A stretch of 64,000 nt of DNA from an uncultured Kiloniellaceae bacterium (GTDB taxonomy: Bacteria > Pseudomonadota > Alphaproteobacteria > Kiloniellales > Kiloniellaceae). The notes under the pieces are model-generated. The model was not told the DNA's origin. It was given only the letters and a program-made list of their open reading frames with translations, and did no database searches. The translations under genes and the position numbers were made by a program. This document shows positions 18,046 through 27,665 of the stretch, one piece after another (the stretch's first letter is position 1; every line of letters starts with the position of its first letter). The stretch spans positions 744,001 through 808,000 of the forward strand of contig CANLSF010000001.1 in the NCBI GenBank assembly GCA_947493695.1, written 5' to 3'.

Positions 18046-19113
18046 TTAGAACGACAGCTGGATACCCGAAACGACCCAGTAGCCCTCGTTGCTGGCATCG
18101 GAACCATCGTTATCGTCGTCGAACTCATTGTAGCCGACCGAACCGATCACCTTGATACCCGGCCCCAAAGCATAGCTGGCTGCAACTTCAACCGTGGAGA
18201 TTTCCTCGTCGCCACTTGCCGTCGTGTCACCTTCGGCTTCACCTTCAAAGTAGGTGACAGAGACCGCCCAGGGCCCCGTGCCGTAAGAAGCACCTACATC
18301 GAAGGACTGACCTTCGTTTGCGCCTGCATCATCCTGATTGGCATATGAGCCACCAACCGTGAAGCCTGCATATCCAATACTCAATCCGGTACTGAAGACC
18401 TCCGGATCGTCGCCACCCGGTGCATCGTTTGATGCAATGCCGTAGCGACCGTATGTGGATACGTCAAACCCACCAAAGCTTTCGGTGAAGTTCAGGCCAA
18501 AGTCGATGCCATCATGAAAGGAGGCGTTCTCACTCGGCTGCGTGTTGTCGTCTTCTTCGGCGTCAGGCGTATAGGTGATACCGCCCTGCAGACCCGAGAA
18601 ACGCGGCGTGAAGTACGTCAGACGATTGACATCGTTCACAGCGTTGTTCTCAACGAAGGTCGATCCCAGCGTACCGCGGAAGAAACCCGCCTCATTATCA
18701 ATTGGAACCCAGTCGATCTGGTCGCCGGTGTTGATGCCGATACCGACATTCGGTGCCGCGACAGACATCAGGTAACCGGCCGAGTTCTCGGAACCCAATA
18801 GTACGCGCCCGAAGTCGCCTTCGATGAAGGCATAGGATTCGTCGATCGTGTCACCGGAAGTATTACCTTCGAGCTGAACGTTCACACCGAACTGAATGCC
18901 GTTATCCAGCGTGGTTGACCCGGAGAAGATGATCTCGGAGTCGGACTTTTGATCAAAGTGATCTCTATCATCGATGTCTGACGAAGCGTATCCGAAATAC
19001 TGCTCCATAAAACCACCGACACCCAGCTTAATGGGCTCTTCCGCCTGCACGCCAGGCGCGACCAGCATGCCGGCAGCGACAAGCGCAGTACCGCCAAGAA
19101 GTCTGTTCTTCAT
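18046..19113 (-). CDS. Porin 3 of a four-gene array
   Basis: A 355-residue outer-membrane porin. I start it at the ATG at 19113 (MKNRLLGGTALVAAG), where the signal peptide begins and AGGGG lies upstream, although the frame is open further. Mature chain starts near EEPIKLGVGGF and ends GIQLSF. It is more distant from porins 1 and 2 than these are from each other, and shares features such as YANQDDAGANEG and FEGEAEGD with porin 4. The leader is a diverged copy of the porin 1/2 leader. Confidence 0.9.
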   Translation of the reverse strand: MKNRLLGGTALVAAGMLVAPGVQAEEPIKLGVGGFMEQYFGYASSDIDDRDHFDQKSDSEIIFSGSTTLDNGIQFGVNVQLEGNTSGDTIDESYAFIEGDFGRVLLGSENSAGYLMSVAAPNVGIGINTGDQIDWVPIDNEAGFFRGTLGSTFVENNAVNDVNRLTYFTPRFSGLQGGITYTPDAEEDDNTQPSENASFHDGIDFGLNFTESFGGFDVSTYGRYGIASNDAPGGDDPEVFSTGLSIGYAGFTVGGSYANQDDAGANEGQSFDVGASYGTGPWAVSVTYFEGEAEGDTTASGDEEISTVEVAASYALGPGIKVIGSVGYNEFDDDNDGSDASNEGYWVVSGIQLSF

Positions 19114-19670
19114 AAAATTACCCCTAGATCGAGTTACCGCAACATTGCGTAAAACACTCTGATGATTGGATATTCTTGCCAAAAGCACAGCCATTCCGCC
19201 CCAAGAAGCGTTTCAGCACGCCACGTTCAGCAAAAACCCCGGCAATCACACAAAATGATCACCGTTCTCACCCCAAGTTAATCCGACTCTTGCGATGCGG
19301 ATCAATCAACTCGGTGTGAAGTCAATCACTTAAGTGTGATACGAAGATCTGAGTTCAAGCGTAGATCTGAAAATTCCAATGGCGCCGAAGCCCGAGTTAA
19401 CGCCCTCAAGCGAAGAAAATTCGCGGCTCCATCCGGTGATACCGCCAATTCACGCGCCCACACCCCGGGACCTCGGCATGAATTGTCCCGTAACAAATTG
19501 TCATAGCAGCAAAATTCTGAGATTAACGTCAGAGGAGTTTGCGCCCTTTGATCCAAAGGCAACCGCCTTGTCATAGGGTAGAGGACAGATCCGCAGCGAC
19601 TCCAGAGTTCGCGCATCGCGTGCAATAGCCCCGGTGCACCTGCCGATTACAACAGTCGCCAAAGCCTCGA
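19114..19670. promoter_or_regulatory. Region between porins 3 and 4 (557 bp, no gene)
   Basis: Contains the porin 3 leader with its inverted repeat, then sequence that must hold the porin 3 promoter and the end of the porin 4 transcript. I see neither the GAAGACGAG block of porins 1 and 2 nor a clear terminator for porin 4. Confidence 0.4.
19134..19152 (-). promoter_or_regulatory. Leader inverted repeat of porin 3
   Basis: TTACCGCAA-CA-TTGCGTAA, an inverted repeat with one bulged C, at 21-39 bases before the ATG. Position matches the porin 1 and 2 repeats but the stem uses different bases (GCAA/TTGC), a compensatory change. Confidence 0.45.
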
Positions 19671-20738
19671 TTAGAATGAAAGGGCGATCCCCGACACCAC
19701 CCAGTAGCCCTCATTGCTGGCGTCCGAGCCATCGTCGTCATCGTCGAACTCATTGTAACCGACGGAACCGATCACCTTTATTCCTGGCCCGAGGGCATAA
19801 CTTGCCGCCACCTCGACCGTAGAAACTTCTTCGTCACCCGATGCGCCCGTATCGCCTTCGGCCTCGCCCTCGAAGTAGGTGATAGAAACACCCCAGGGCC
19901 CTGTTTCATAGGATGCGCCGATGTCGAAGGCCTGCCCTTCGTTCGCCCCTGCTTCGTCCTGGTTGGCGTAGGAGCCACCCACGGTAAAACCAGCGTAGCC
20001 GAGGCTCATACCCGTACTTACGACTGAGGGATCATCTCCCCCTGTTGCATCGTTGGAAGCCATCCCGTAACGGCCAAAAGCCCGGACATCGAAATCACCC
20101 AGAATCTCCCTGAATTTGACGGCGACGTCGATACCGTCATGGAACGCGGCATTTTCGCTTGGCTGGGTGTTGTCGTCTTCGCCGGCATCGGGCGTATAGG
20201 ACAGGCCAGCCTGAAAACCGGCAAAAATCGGCGTGAAATACGTTAAACGATTCGCATCGTTGACGGCGGCATTTTCAACAAAGGTCGAGCCCAGAGGCGC
20301 ACGCACAAAAGTCGCATCGCTGGTGATCAGCACCCAATCGGCCTGATCGCCCGTGTTGATGCCGATTCCGACGTTTGGTGCCGCGACGGACATCAGGTAG
20401 CCGGCAGTGTTCTCCGACCCCAGTAACACACGACCAAAATCGCCCTCGATAAAAGCAAAGGACTCATCGATTGTATCGCCTGATGTGTTGCCCTCGAGTT
20501 GAACGTTCACACCAAACTGGATGCCGTTGTCCAGGGTGGTCGATCCGCTGAAAATTATCTCGGAATCCGACTTCTGATCGAAGTGATCGCGATCATCAAT
20601 GTCGGACGCGGCATATCCGAAATACTGCTCCATAAAACCGCCGACACTGAGTTGTATCGGATCCTCTGCCAGCGCAGGCGGTGCCGCGAGCATTCCGGCA
20701 GCGATAAGGGCCGTCGTGTTGAGAAGCCTGTATTTCAT
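19671..20738 (-). CDS. Porin 4 of a four-gene array
   Basis: A 355-residue outer-membrane porin, from the ATG at 20738 (MKYRLLNTTALIAAG). Signal peptide to about residue 24 (ALAEDPIQLSV follows); ends GIALSF. Body sequence groups with porin 3. It differs from the other three in its leader: the ribosome site is GGAGGGAATTCAGG directly before the ATG, and neither the shared AGGGGT leader nor its inverted repeat is present, so its expression is probably controlled differently. The variable patch reads VLITSDATFVRAPLG. Confidence 0.9.
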   Translation of the reverse strand: MKYRLLNTTALIAAGMLAAPPALAEDPIQLSVGGFMEQYFGYAASDIDDRDHFDQKSDSEIIFSGSTTLDNGIQFGVNVQLEGNTSGDTIDESFAFIEGDFGRVLLGSENTAGYLMSVAAPNVGIGINTGDQADWVLITSDATFVRAPLGSTFVENAAVNDANRLTYFTPIFAGFQAGLSYTPDAGEDDNTQPSENAAFHDGIDVAVKFREILGDFDVRAFGRYGMASNDATGGDDPSVVSTGMSLGYAGFTVGGSYANQDEAGANEGQAFDIGASYETGPWGVSITYFEGEAEGDTGASGDEEVSTVEVAASYALGPGIKVIGSVGYNEFDDDDDGSDASNEGYWVVSGIALSF

Positions 20739-21177
20739 CCTGAATTCCCTCCGGAAATTTTCGGCGCCGGCGAATGGCAAACTGCGATTTGGCTTACGTG
20801 GCAGAAGTTTCCCTATAGCGGCCAGAACGTTAGACCTCAGAAGCACCATTCAACGTGAACTACAAAACAATAGCATAAAATTCACGTTTTGCGATCATCT
20901 CTTTTGCTGTGCAAGTGAGGACCCGTCTCTCTAAGTACACCGTGAACCTACTTTTATTTCAAAACCTTAAAGATCGAGCATGCCAGATTCTTCAGGTTGA
21001 TCCGTTGCGCGTTGGGAGCCCTCATATCAGCTCAGCTGGGCAGTTGGGGCCAAAAGAGACGAAACAAACGCGGCGGATAGCTCAACCAAGCTTTCTTGAC
21101 CTTCAATGAGCGCCGTGGTTTAAACGATTCCTTAAGCTCACCAGCTCGAAATTTATTGAAGGACTCAAGGAAAAGTC
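20739..21177. promoter_or_regulatory. Divergent region between porin 4 and the DUF3576 gene (439 bp)
   Basis: Must hold the promoter of porin 4 (minus) and of the DUF3576 lipoprotein gene (plus). Only short frames occur, none credible. I could not fix promoter hexamers. Confidence 0.4.
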
Positions 21178-21735
21178 ATGCCCAAAGCAACTCAAGCACC
21201 CTCCGGCTCTCGGATATTTGCGGCAGTTGCAGCAGGTCTTTTTCTGCTGTCCACGGCAGCTTGCCAATATGCCGATCCGGATACAGCATATCCGCGCAGC
21301 CGAGGTGACAAGGGTGGCGGGACTTATGAACCCCGCGAGAGCGTCTTCGGTGGCGACGGTTTACAGCTCTTCGGGGGCTCCGACGATAGTCCCCAGGGAG
21401 GCGGCGGCAGCGGTATCGGAGTAAACAGCTTCCTCTGGCGTGCTTCGCTCGACACGATTTCCTTCATGCCATTGGCGTCTGCCGATCCTTTCGGTGGTGT
21501 CATCATCACCGACTGGTACTCACCGCCGGAGACCAAGGCTGAACGCATGAAGCTGAATGTCTTTATCCTGGGTAGAGATCTCCGCGCCGACGGGATCCGC
21601 GCCTCCGTCTTCAGGCAGGTCCAGAACGGCAGTGGCGCCTGGGTTGATGCGGATGTGCGTACCGAAACCTCGGCCGATCTCGAAAACGCGATCCTTACCA
21701 GGGCACGCCAACTCCGCATTGCATCCATCCAGTAG
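21178..21735 (+). CDS. DUF3576-domain lipoprotein
   Basis: A 185-residue envelope protein. N-terminal hydrophobic segment and lipobox LSTAAC place a lipidated cysteine at about residue 29. A glycine-rich linker follows (GGGGSGIG), then the DUF3576 domain: GVNSFLWRASLDTISFMPL, the DPFGGVIITDWYSPPE block and a C-terminal AILTRARQLRIA. Function is unknown. In many alphaproteobacteria the gene lies directly upstream of leuS and lptE, as here, which hints at a role in outer-membrane building alongside LptE (inference). Confidence 0.85.
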   Translation: MPKATQAPSGSRIFAAVAAGLFLLSTAACQYADPDTAYPRSRGDKGGGTYEPRESVFGGDGLQLFGGSDDSPQGGGGSGIGVNSFLWRASLDTISFMPLASADPFGGVIITDWYSPPETKAERMKLNVFILGRDLRADGIRASVFRQVQNGSGAWVDADVRTETSADLENAILTRARQLRIASIQ

Positions 21736-21931
21736 CCGCTTACGCGGGTCCGGCCTTTCGATGCCGCGTCCGGTGCATCCGAGAGAGGGCAAAGGCCAGG
21801 CGTTTATCGCCCCGGCCCGTCTCTCAGCAGGAACCGCAAGATTCAAAGCCTTCTCCAAAAGCTGTAGCTTTCGATGCAACCGGTTGCTCAACGGAGCATG
21901 AATTGCAAAAAGCAAACCAACAGATAGATCA

Positions 21932-24508
21932 ATGACCCGCTATAACGCCAAGGAAACCGAGATCAAATGGCAGCGCGCCTGGGATGACGCCGCGTGCTTT
22001 ACCGTCACGGAAGACCGCTCAAAACCCAAATATTATGTCCTTGAAATGTTCCCCTACCCCTCCGGGCGCATTCACATGGGACATGTGCGCAACTACACGA
22101 TTGGCGATGTGATTGCCCGGTACAAGCGCGCCCGCGGCTTCAACGTTCTGCACCCCATGGGTTGGGATGCCTTCGGCTTGCCGGCGGAGAATGCGGCGAT
22201 CGAAAAGAAGGTTCCGCCGGGGGACTGGACCTACGAAAATATCGCGATCATGCGCGACCAGCTGAAGACCATGGGTCTGTCGCTGGACTGGTCTCGTGAA
22301 ATCGCAACCTGCCATCCCGGCTACTACCGTCATGAACAGAAAATGTTCCTGGATTTCCTGAAGGCCGGTCTGGTCTATCGCAAGGAATCCTGGGTCAACT
22401 GGGATCCGGTGGATCACACGGTTCTGGCCAACGAACAGGTTATTGACGGCCGGGGTTGGCGCTCCAACGCTTTGGTCGAAAAACGCAAATTGCCCCAGTG
22501 GGTGTTCAAGATTACAGAGTTCGCCGACGAGCTTCTGGAGGACCTGAATACTCTGGAGCGCTGGCCGGAAAAAGTGCGCGTGATGCAGCATAACTGGATC
22601 GGCCGCTCCGAAGGCGCACGTGTCCGTTTCCTCTTCACAAACGCCGCTGCAACTGGCGCGACAAGCGAAATCGAGGTCTTCACCACCCGTCCCGATACCC
22701 TGTTCGGCGCCTCTTTCTGCGCGCTCTCACCCAATCATCCGCTCGTTACTGATCTTTGCGCCCAGAATGAAGATGCAAAGGCCTTCGTTGCCGAATGCAA
22801 TCGACTGGGCACAAGCGAAGAAGCAATCGAAAAGGCCGAGAAGCTTGGCTACGACACCGGACTAAAGGTCCGGCATCCCCTGGCGCCGGAAATCGAGCTG
22901 CCGGTCTTTATCGCCAATTTCGTTCTGATGGAGTATGGAACCGGCGCGATTTTCGGCTGTCCGGCGCACGATCAGCGCGACCTTGATTTCGCCCGGAAAT
23001 ACAACTTAAGCGTCACACCCGTTGTCTTGCCTCCCTCCGAAGATCCGGCCGATTTTGCGGTTGGAAACGAGGCCTATACCGGTGAAGGCAGCATCTTCAA
23101 CTCACGTTTCCTGGATGGTCTGGGGGTGGAAGATGCCAAGCGGCGTGCGATTGAGGAGCTTGAATCCCTGGAGGCCGGGACCGGTACCGTCCAGTTCCGC
23201 CTGCGCGACTGGGGGGTCTCCCGACAGCGCTATTGGGGCTGCCCGATTCCCGTCATCCACTGCGATGACTGCGGGGTCGTTCCGGTACCGGAATCAAGTT
23301 TGCCGGTCGAGCTTCCAGACGACGTTTCCTTCGATAAGCCCGGCAACCCGCTGGACCATCATCCCAGCTGGAAACACACGAACTGCCCGTCTTGCGGCAA
23401 AGCAGCAGTACGTGAAACCGACACATTCGATACCTTTACTGAATCTTCCTGGTACTTCGCGCGCTTCTGCTCGCCACGCGCCGAAACTGCGATGGATAAA
23501 GACGCCGTCGACTATTGGCTGCCCGTCGATCAGTACATCGGTGGTGTAGAGCATGCTGTCTTGCATCTGCTCTATTCCCGCTTCTTTACGAGAGCATTGA
23601 AGCGCTGCGGCTACCTGGACCTTGATGAGCCCTTCGAAGGCCTGTTTACCCAGGGCATGGTCTGCCATGAAACCTACCAGGATCAGGCAGGCAACTGGCT
23701 GCAGCCGACAGAATTGCGCCGGGATGACGCGGGAAAACCGGTCACCGCCTCCGGCAGCCCGATTTCCATCGGCCGCTCCATCAAAATGAGCAAGTCGAAG
23801 AAGAACACGATCGATCCTGCCGAAATTATCAGTACTTACGGCGCCGACACGGCCCGCTGGTTCATGCTGTCAGATAGTCCGCCCGAGAGAGATATGGAAT
23901 GGACGGAAGCAGGTGTTGAAGGTGCCTGGCGCTTTGTGCAGCGCCTGTGGAGGTTGATTACCGAGGACGTAGACGCCCTGCCGGCGAAAACCGCGGCGTC
24001 GCCGTCGGAACTGAACGCCAAGGCAGTCGAGCTGCGACGCGCAACACATAAAACCATCACCGATGTGACTGACGCGATTGAACAGTTCAGGTTTAACCGG
24101 GCCGTCGCAAAGCTCTATGAACTGACCAACAGCCTGACGAACAACCAGAATCGCGACGCGGACATGCTTTGGGCACGGCGGGAAGCTTTTGAAGTGCTTG
24201 TCAGGCTCTTCGGGCCAATGATGCCACACCTGGCGGAAGAACTCTGGCAACGTCTCGGTCATGAGTCTCTGCTCGTCGATCAGGCCTGGCCCATCGCAGA
24301 CGACACGCTTACGAAGGAAGAAAGCCTGACACTGCCGGTTCAGGTTAACGGTAAGCTGCGCGCCACCATTTCCGTTGCGGTAGACGAATCCGAAGATGTG
24401 ATCCGTACTGCTGCGCTGTCAGAAGCAGGCGTCCAGCGTGCTATTGCCGACAAGGAAATTCGCAAGTTCATTGTTGTCAAAAACCGGGTGGTAAATATTG
24501 TCGTATAG
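21932..24508 (+). CDS. leuS: Leucyl-tRNA synthetase
   Basis: An 858-residue class Ia synthetase that charges tRNA-Leu. The HIGH-type motif HMGH is at residues 48-51 ([15 protein letters not shown]), the KMSKS motif at about 617-621 and the CP1 editing domain in between, including the threonine-rich [10 protein letters not shown] zinc-ribbon-like segment (CDDCG, CPSCG) is present. Length is typical of bacterial LeuS. The start ATG is at 21932. The lptE gene follows almost directly. Confidence 0.97.
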   Translation: MTRYNAKETEIKWQRAWDDAACFTVTEDRSKPKYYVLEMFPYPSGRIHMGHVRNYTIGDVIARYKRARGFNVLHPMGWDAFGLPAENAAIEKKVPPGDWTYENIAIMRDQLKTMGLSLDWSREIATCHPGYYRHEQKMFLDFLKAGLVYRKESWVNWDPVDHTVLANEQVIDGRGWRSNALVEKRKLPQWVFKITEFADELLEDLNTLERWPEKVRVMQHNWIGRSEGARVRFLFTNAAATGATSEIEVFTTRPDTLFGASFCALSPNHPLVTDLCAQNEDAKAFVAECNRLGTSEEAIEKAEKLGYDTGLKVRHPLAPEIELPVFIANFVLMEYGTGAIFGCPAHDQRDLDFARKYNLSVTPVVLPPSEDPADFAVGNEAYTGEGSIFNSRFLDGLGVEDAKRRAIEELESLEAGTGTVQFRLRDWGVSRQRYWGCPIPVIHCDDCGVVPVPESSLPVELPDDVSFDKPGNPLDHHPSWKHTNCPSCGKAAVRETDTFDTFTESSWYFARFCSPRAETAMDKDAVDYWLPVDQYIGGVEHAVLHLLYSRFFTRALKRCGYLDLDEPFEGLFTQGMVCHETYQDQAGNWLQPTELRRDDAGKPVTASGSPISIGRSIKMSKSKKNTIDPAEIISTYGADTARWFMLSDSPPERDMEWTEAGVEGAWRFVQRLWRLITEDVDALPAKTAASPSELNAKAVELRRATHKTITDVTDAIEQFRFNRAVAKLYELTNSLTNNQNRDADMLWARREAFEVLVRLFGPMMPHLAEELWQRLGHESLLVDQAWPIADDTLTKEESLTLPVQVNGKLRATISVAVDESEDVIRTAALSEAGVQRAIADKEIRKFIVVKNRVVNIVV

Positions 24509-24527
24509 CATAAGGTCGCAGAGCGGC

Positions 24528-25118
24528 ATGACACGGGACAAAATGCTTACATCACACAGCGCTGTTTCGCAGGCGAAACGAAAGTTAGGGCCCTCGGCCG
24601 TGATCATTCTCGGCCTGAGTCTTGCTGGATGCGGCTTTCAGCCTCTGAACAGTTCAAACACAAACCCTGCGGCGGGCGCCAGCGGCGCTCAGATCAGCTC
24701 AAATTCAACCCTGAGTGAGCTTTCGGCCATTCGCATAGCACCCCTGTCCGATCGACCGGGTCAGGAAATGCACAATCTGCTCCGGGATCGCCTTAATCCC
24801 TCCGGACAACCATCGGCACCAAAATATCAACTCGAGTTGCGCCTCACGGAGTCGATCCGTGAGCTGGCTTTCGAAAGCGATGAAACCGCCACGCGGGCAG
24901 ATTTGTCGATCACAGCAAACTACCGGCTGCGCCGTGTCGACACGGAAAAGGTTCTGCATACCGGCCGATCGCGCTCGGTCAGCAGCTACAACATCCTGGA
25001 GCGGCAGTTCGCATCAACGATTTCAGAATCCGATGCGCGTAGCCGGACCCTGCGCGACATCGCGGATGACATCAGAATACGTCTAGGGGCCTATTTCAGC
25101 TCCACAAAAGGGTCGTAA
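24528..25118 (+). CDS. lptE: LPS assembly lipoprotein LptE
   Basis: A 196-residue outer-membrane lipoprotein that plugs the LptD barrel and helps deliver lipopolysaccharide to the cell surface. Lipobox LAGC puts the lipidated cysteine near residue 35, in the typical LptE start GCGFQPL. Family pattern follows: a short APLSDRPGQ strand, YQLELRLTES and RADLSITANYRL. I chose the ATG at 24528; the open frame begins earlier inside leuS. It is the middle gene of leuS-lptE-holA, a widespread order. Confidence 0.88.
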   Translation: MTRDKMLTSHSAVSQAKRKLGPSAVIILGLSLAGCGFQPLNSSNTNPAAGASGAQISSNSTLSELSAIRIAPLSDRPGQEMHNLLRDRLNPSGQPSAPKYQLELRLTESIRELAFESDETATRADLSITANYRLRRVDTEKVLHTGRSRSVSSYNILERQFASTISESDARSRTLRDIADDIRIRLGAYFSSTKGS

Positions 25119-25197
25119 AGACCATCGGCATCGAACCAGACCTGCGGCCCGGGAGAGTTGACGACGCCAGCAGGCTCAAAAGGCTAGAGGAACCCAG

Positions 25198-26235
25198 GTG
25201 AAGATTGCGCCTGCACAAGCCGATAGATTTCTCTCTCAACCCGATCCGGCGGTCCGCGCTGTTCTGATCTTTGGTCAGGATGGTGGAATGGTGCGCGAAC
25301 GCGCAGAAACCCTCGCAAAAACCGTTGTCGACGATCTGAAAGACCCCTTCCGGCTGGCCGACTTGACCGCTGGCGATCTCAAAGACGATCCCGCACGCCT
25401 GAGCGATGAATCGGCGGCAATTTCGATGATGGGCGGTCGCCGCGTTGTCCGCGTGCGCGACGTAAGCGACGCAATCACACCGGTTTGTAAGGATTTTCTG
25501 GCGACTCTGGCAGGCGATGCCCTGTTGGTGTTTGAAGCTGGCGACCTTCCCGCACGTTCAAGCTTACGAAAGCTCTTCGAGGCAGACAAAGCCGCGGCAG
25601 CAATCGCCTGTTACCGGGATGATCAGCGTTCCCTGCCGGGGGTCATTCAGGCAGGGCTGCGCGAATACGGGCATGGGGTCACACCCGACGCTCTTGGATT
25701 TCTCAGTGCAAACCTGGGGGGTGACCGACAGGTGACCCGGCGCGAGCTCGATAAGCTGGCACTCTATAAGGGTCTGGAACCCGGCACGATCGAACTTTCC
25801 GATGCAACGGCCTGTATAGGTGATACCGCAGAACTGACCCTGGATGACCTCGCGTTCAGCGTGGCGTCAGGCAAGTTGGCGATGGTCGAACGCATGCTCA
25901 GCCGCAGTTTTCTGGAAGGCAGCCATGCCGTCACCATCTTACGGGCGGTCGCGCGGCATTTTCATAAGCTGCAGTTTGTCTCGGGCATGATGGGTCAGGG
26001 CCTTCCCCTTGACGACGCCGCCAAAAAACTGCGCCCTCCCCTATTTTGGAAGACAGCAGCAGAATTCAAAAGTCAGGCGAATGCCTGGCCGCAAAGCAAG
26101 CTAGCTCGCGCAACAGCGAAGCTTCTGGAGACCGAACGGGAATGCAAGAAAACCGGCGCCCCTGCCCAAACCCTTTGTTCCCGCGCGCTGTTTGAAATTT
26201 CCACAGCGAGTCCGCTCAGGCGCCGTAAAAGATAA
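25198..26235 (+). CDS. holA: DNA polymerase III delta subunit
   Basis: A 345-residue clamp-loader delta subunit, which opens the beta sliding clamp. The N terminus (YLFG-like VRAVLIFGQDGGMVRERAE) and the C-terminal helical segment with YKGLEPGTIEL, CIGDTAELTLDDLAFSV and FHKLQFV match HolA. The start is a GTG after AGAGGAACCCAG. It is the last gene in the leuS run and is followed by 270 bases with no gene before parB on the other strand. Confidence 0.92.
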   Translation: MKIAPAQADRFLSQPDPAVRAVLIFGQDGGMVRERAETLAKTVVDDLKDPFRLADLTAGDLKDDPARLSDESAAISMMGGRRVVRVRDVSDAITPVCKDFLATLAGDALLVFEAGDLPARSSLRKLFEADKAAAAIACYRDDQRSLPGVIQAGLREYGHGVTPDALGFLSANLGGDRQVTRRELDKLALYKGLEPGTIELSDATACIGDTAELTLDDLAFSVASGKLAMVERMLSRSFLEGSHAVTILRAVARHFHKLQFVSGMMGQGLPLDDAAKKLRPPLFWKTAAEFKSQANAWPQSKLARATAKLLETERECKKTGAPAQTLCSRALFEISTASPLRRRKR

Positions 26236-26507
26236 TGACTTCCTGAAAAGACAATTTAATTGTTTAATTTCAAAATGTTAGAATAAGCGCGTCGGTATGA
26301 CATCCCTACGACCAACGCTACCAAACAACAGTTTGCTCTGGATCCTGATGCCCGCTGTCCCGGCCATTGCACCGCTAAAATCAATTAACTGCGCGGTGTT
26401 TAGCCATAGAGAGCCGTTACACTAGATCGAATTCACAGGTACGATAGATCGTCTTCGGCGAGTCTATCTAAACTTGATCTGATCTAAGTATCTGAAAGAT
26501 CCAGAAA

Positions 26508-27494
26508 TCAGTTCACCGGAACCTGATTTAAGCGGTGAAGCACATCGTCCAGCTGCTCGAGGGTTTCGTAACGGATTGTCAGCGAGCCGCCCTTGCCATA
26601 AAACTCGATTGCCACTTCCAGTCCCAGCATGTTCGACAGATCACGCTCGAGCGCGATGGTATCCGCATCCTTTTCAAAAGGTACCGGCCGTGACTCAGCA
26701 TTCTTGCCGTCGGGACTTGCAACCACGACCTGCTCAACTGACTTTTTCGGCTGATCCGTCTCGCCTGACTTTGACTTTTTAATCAGCCGCTCAGTCTCAC
26801 GCACACTCAAACCATCGGCAAAAATGCGTTTTGCCAGGGATGTCGGATTGTCAGCACCAATCAAGGCACGTGCATGACCGGCACTCAGTTGGCCGGCGTC
26901 GAGAAAGGACTTAACCTCATCCGGGAGCGTGAGAAGCCGAAGAGTGTTGGCAATATGACTTCTGCTTTTACCGACAACACGGCCCAGATCTTCCTGCGTA
27001 TGGCTAAATTCATCCATAAGCCGCCGATAACCCTCCGCTTCTTCAAGCGGCGAAAGATCCTGGCGCTGCACATTCTCAACGATGGCCACTTCCAGGGCCT
27101 GAGAGTCCGTGAAGTCCCTGATAACCACGGGCACTTCGTGCAGAAGCGCTTTCTGGGAAGCACGCCAGCGCCGTTCGCCAGCGATAATCTCATATTCGCT
27201 CGCCCGATCAGGATGACGGCGGACAATAATGGGCTGAAGAACACCGTTTTCCCGAATTGAATCCGTGAGCGAGGCCAGCGCTTCATCATCAAAATACTGT
27301 CTGGGCTGAAAGCGGTTCGGGTGCAGATGCTCAATCGGGACTTCTTTGGTCGAGCGCACCTTGTCAAGCGAGGCGTAATCCTCATTTTCGTCGCCGAATA
27401 ACGCTGCAAGCCCACGACCAAGGTTGGTGCGCTTTTCACTGTCCTGTTGATTTTCCTCTGAATTTTCCGCTTCAGAAGGATCTTGGTTGCTCAT
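26508..27494 (-). CDS. parB: Chromosome-partition protein ParB
   Basis: A 328-residue CTP-dependent DNA clamp that loads at parS and spreads. The start is basic (RTNLGRGLAALFG, the ParA-stimulating tail). The CTP-binding domain contains GERRWRAS, followed by the helix-turn-helix region (LGRVVGKSRSHIANTLRLL) and a C-terminal dimer domain after a charged linker. Three parS-like sites lie 2 to 11 kb away. Gene order is parA then parB, but 171 bases separate them instead of the usual few, so parB may have its own promoter. Confidence 0.96.
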   Translation of the reverse strand: MSNQDPSEAENSEENQQDSEKRTNLGRGLAALFGDENEDYASLDKVRSTKEVPIEHLHPNRFQPRQYFDDEALASLTDSIRENGVLQPIIVRRHPDRASEYEIIAGERRWRASQKALLHEVPVVIRDFTDSQALEVAIVENVQRQDLSPLEEAEGYRRLMDEFSHTQEDLGRVVGKSRSHIANTLRLLTLPDEVKSFLDAGQLSAGHARALIGADNPTSLAKRIFADGLSVRETERLIKKSKSGETDQPKKSVEQVVVASPDGKNAESRPVPFEKDADTIALERDLSNMLGLEVAIEFYGKGGSLTIRYETLEQLDDVLHRLNQVPVN

Positions 27495-27665
27495 GATAGG
27501 CCGACCTATGAATTTAAGTGTAACAGCGGCGCCGGAGTGCCGAATTCGTTTCCAGGTACAAGATACAATTCTGCTGCTTTAGCGCTCCGCGGACTTCCCT
27601 CCTCCGCATTGCCACCAACTGCCGCGACATCCCCGCACGACTGCAGGATTATAGATACATATATG

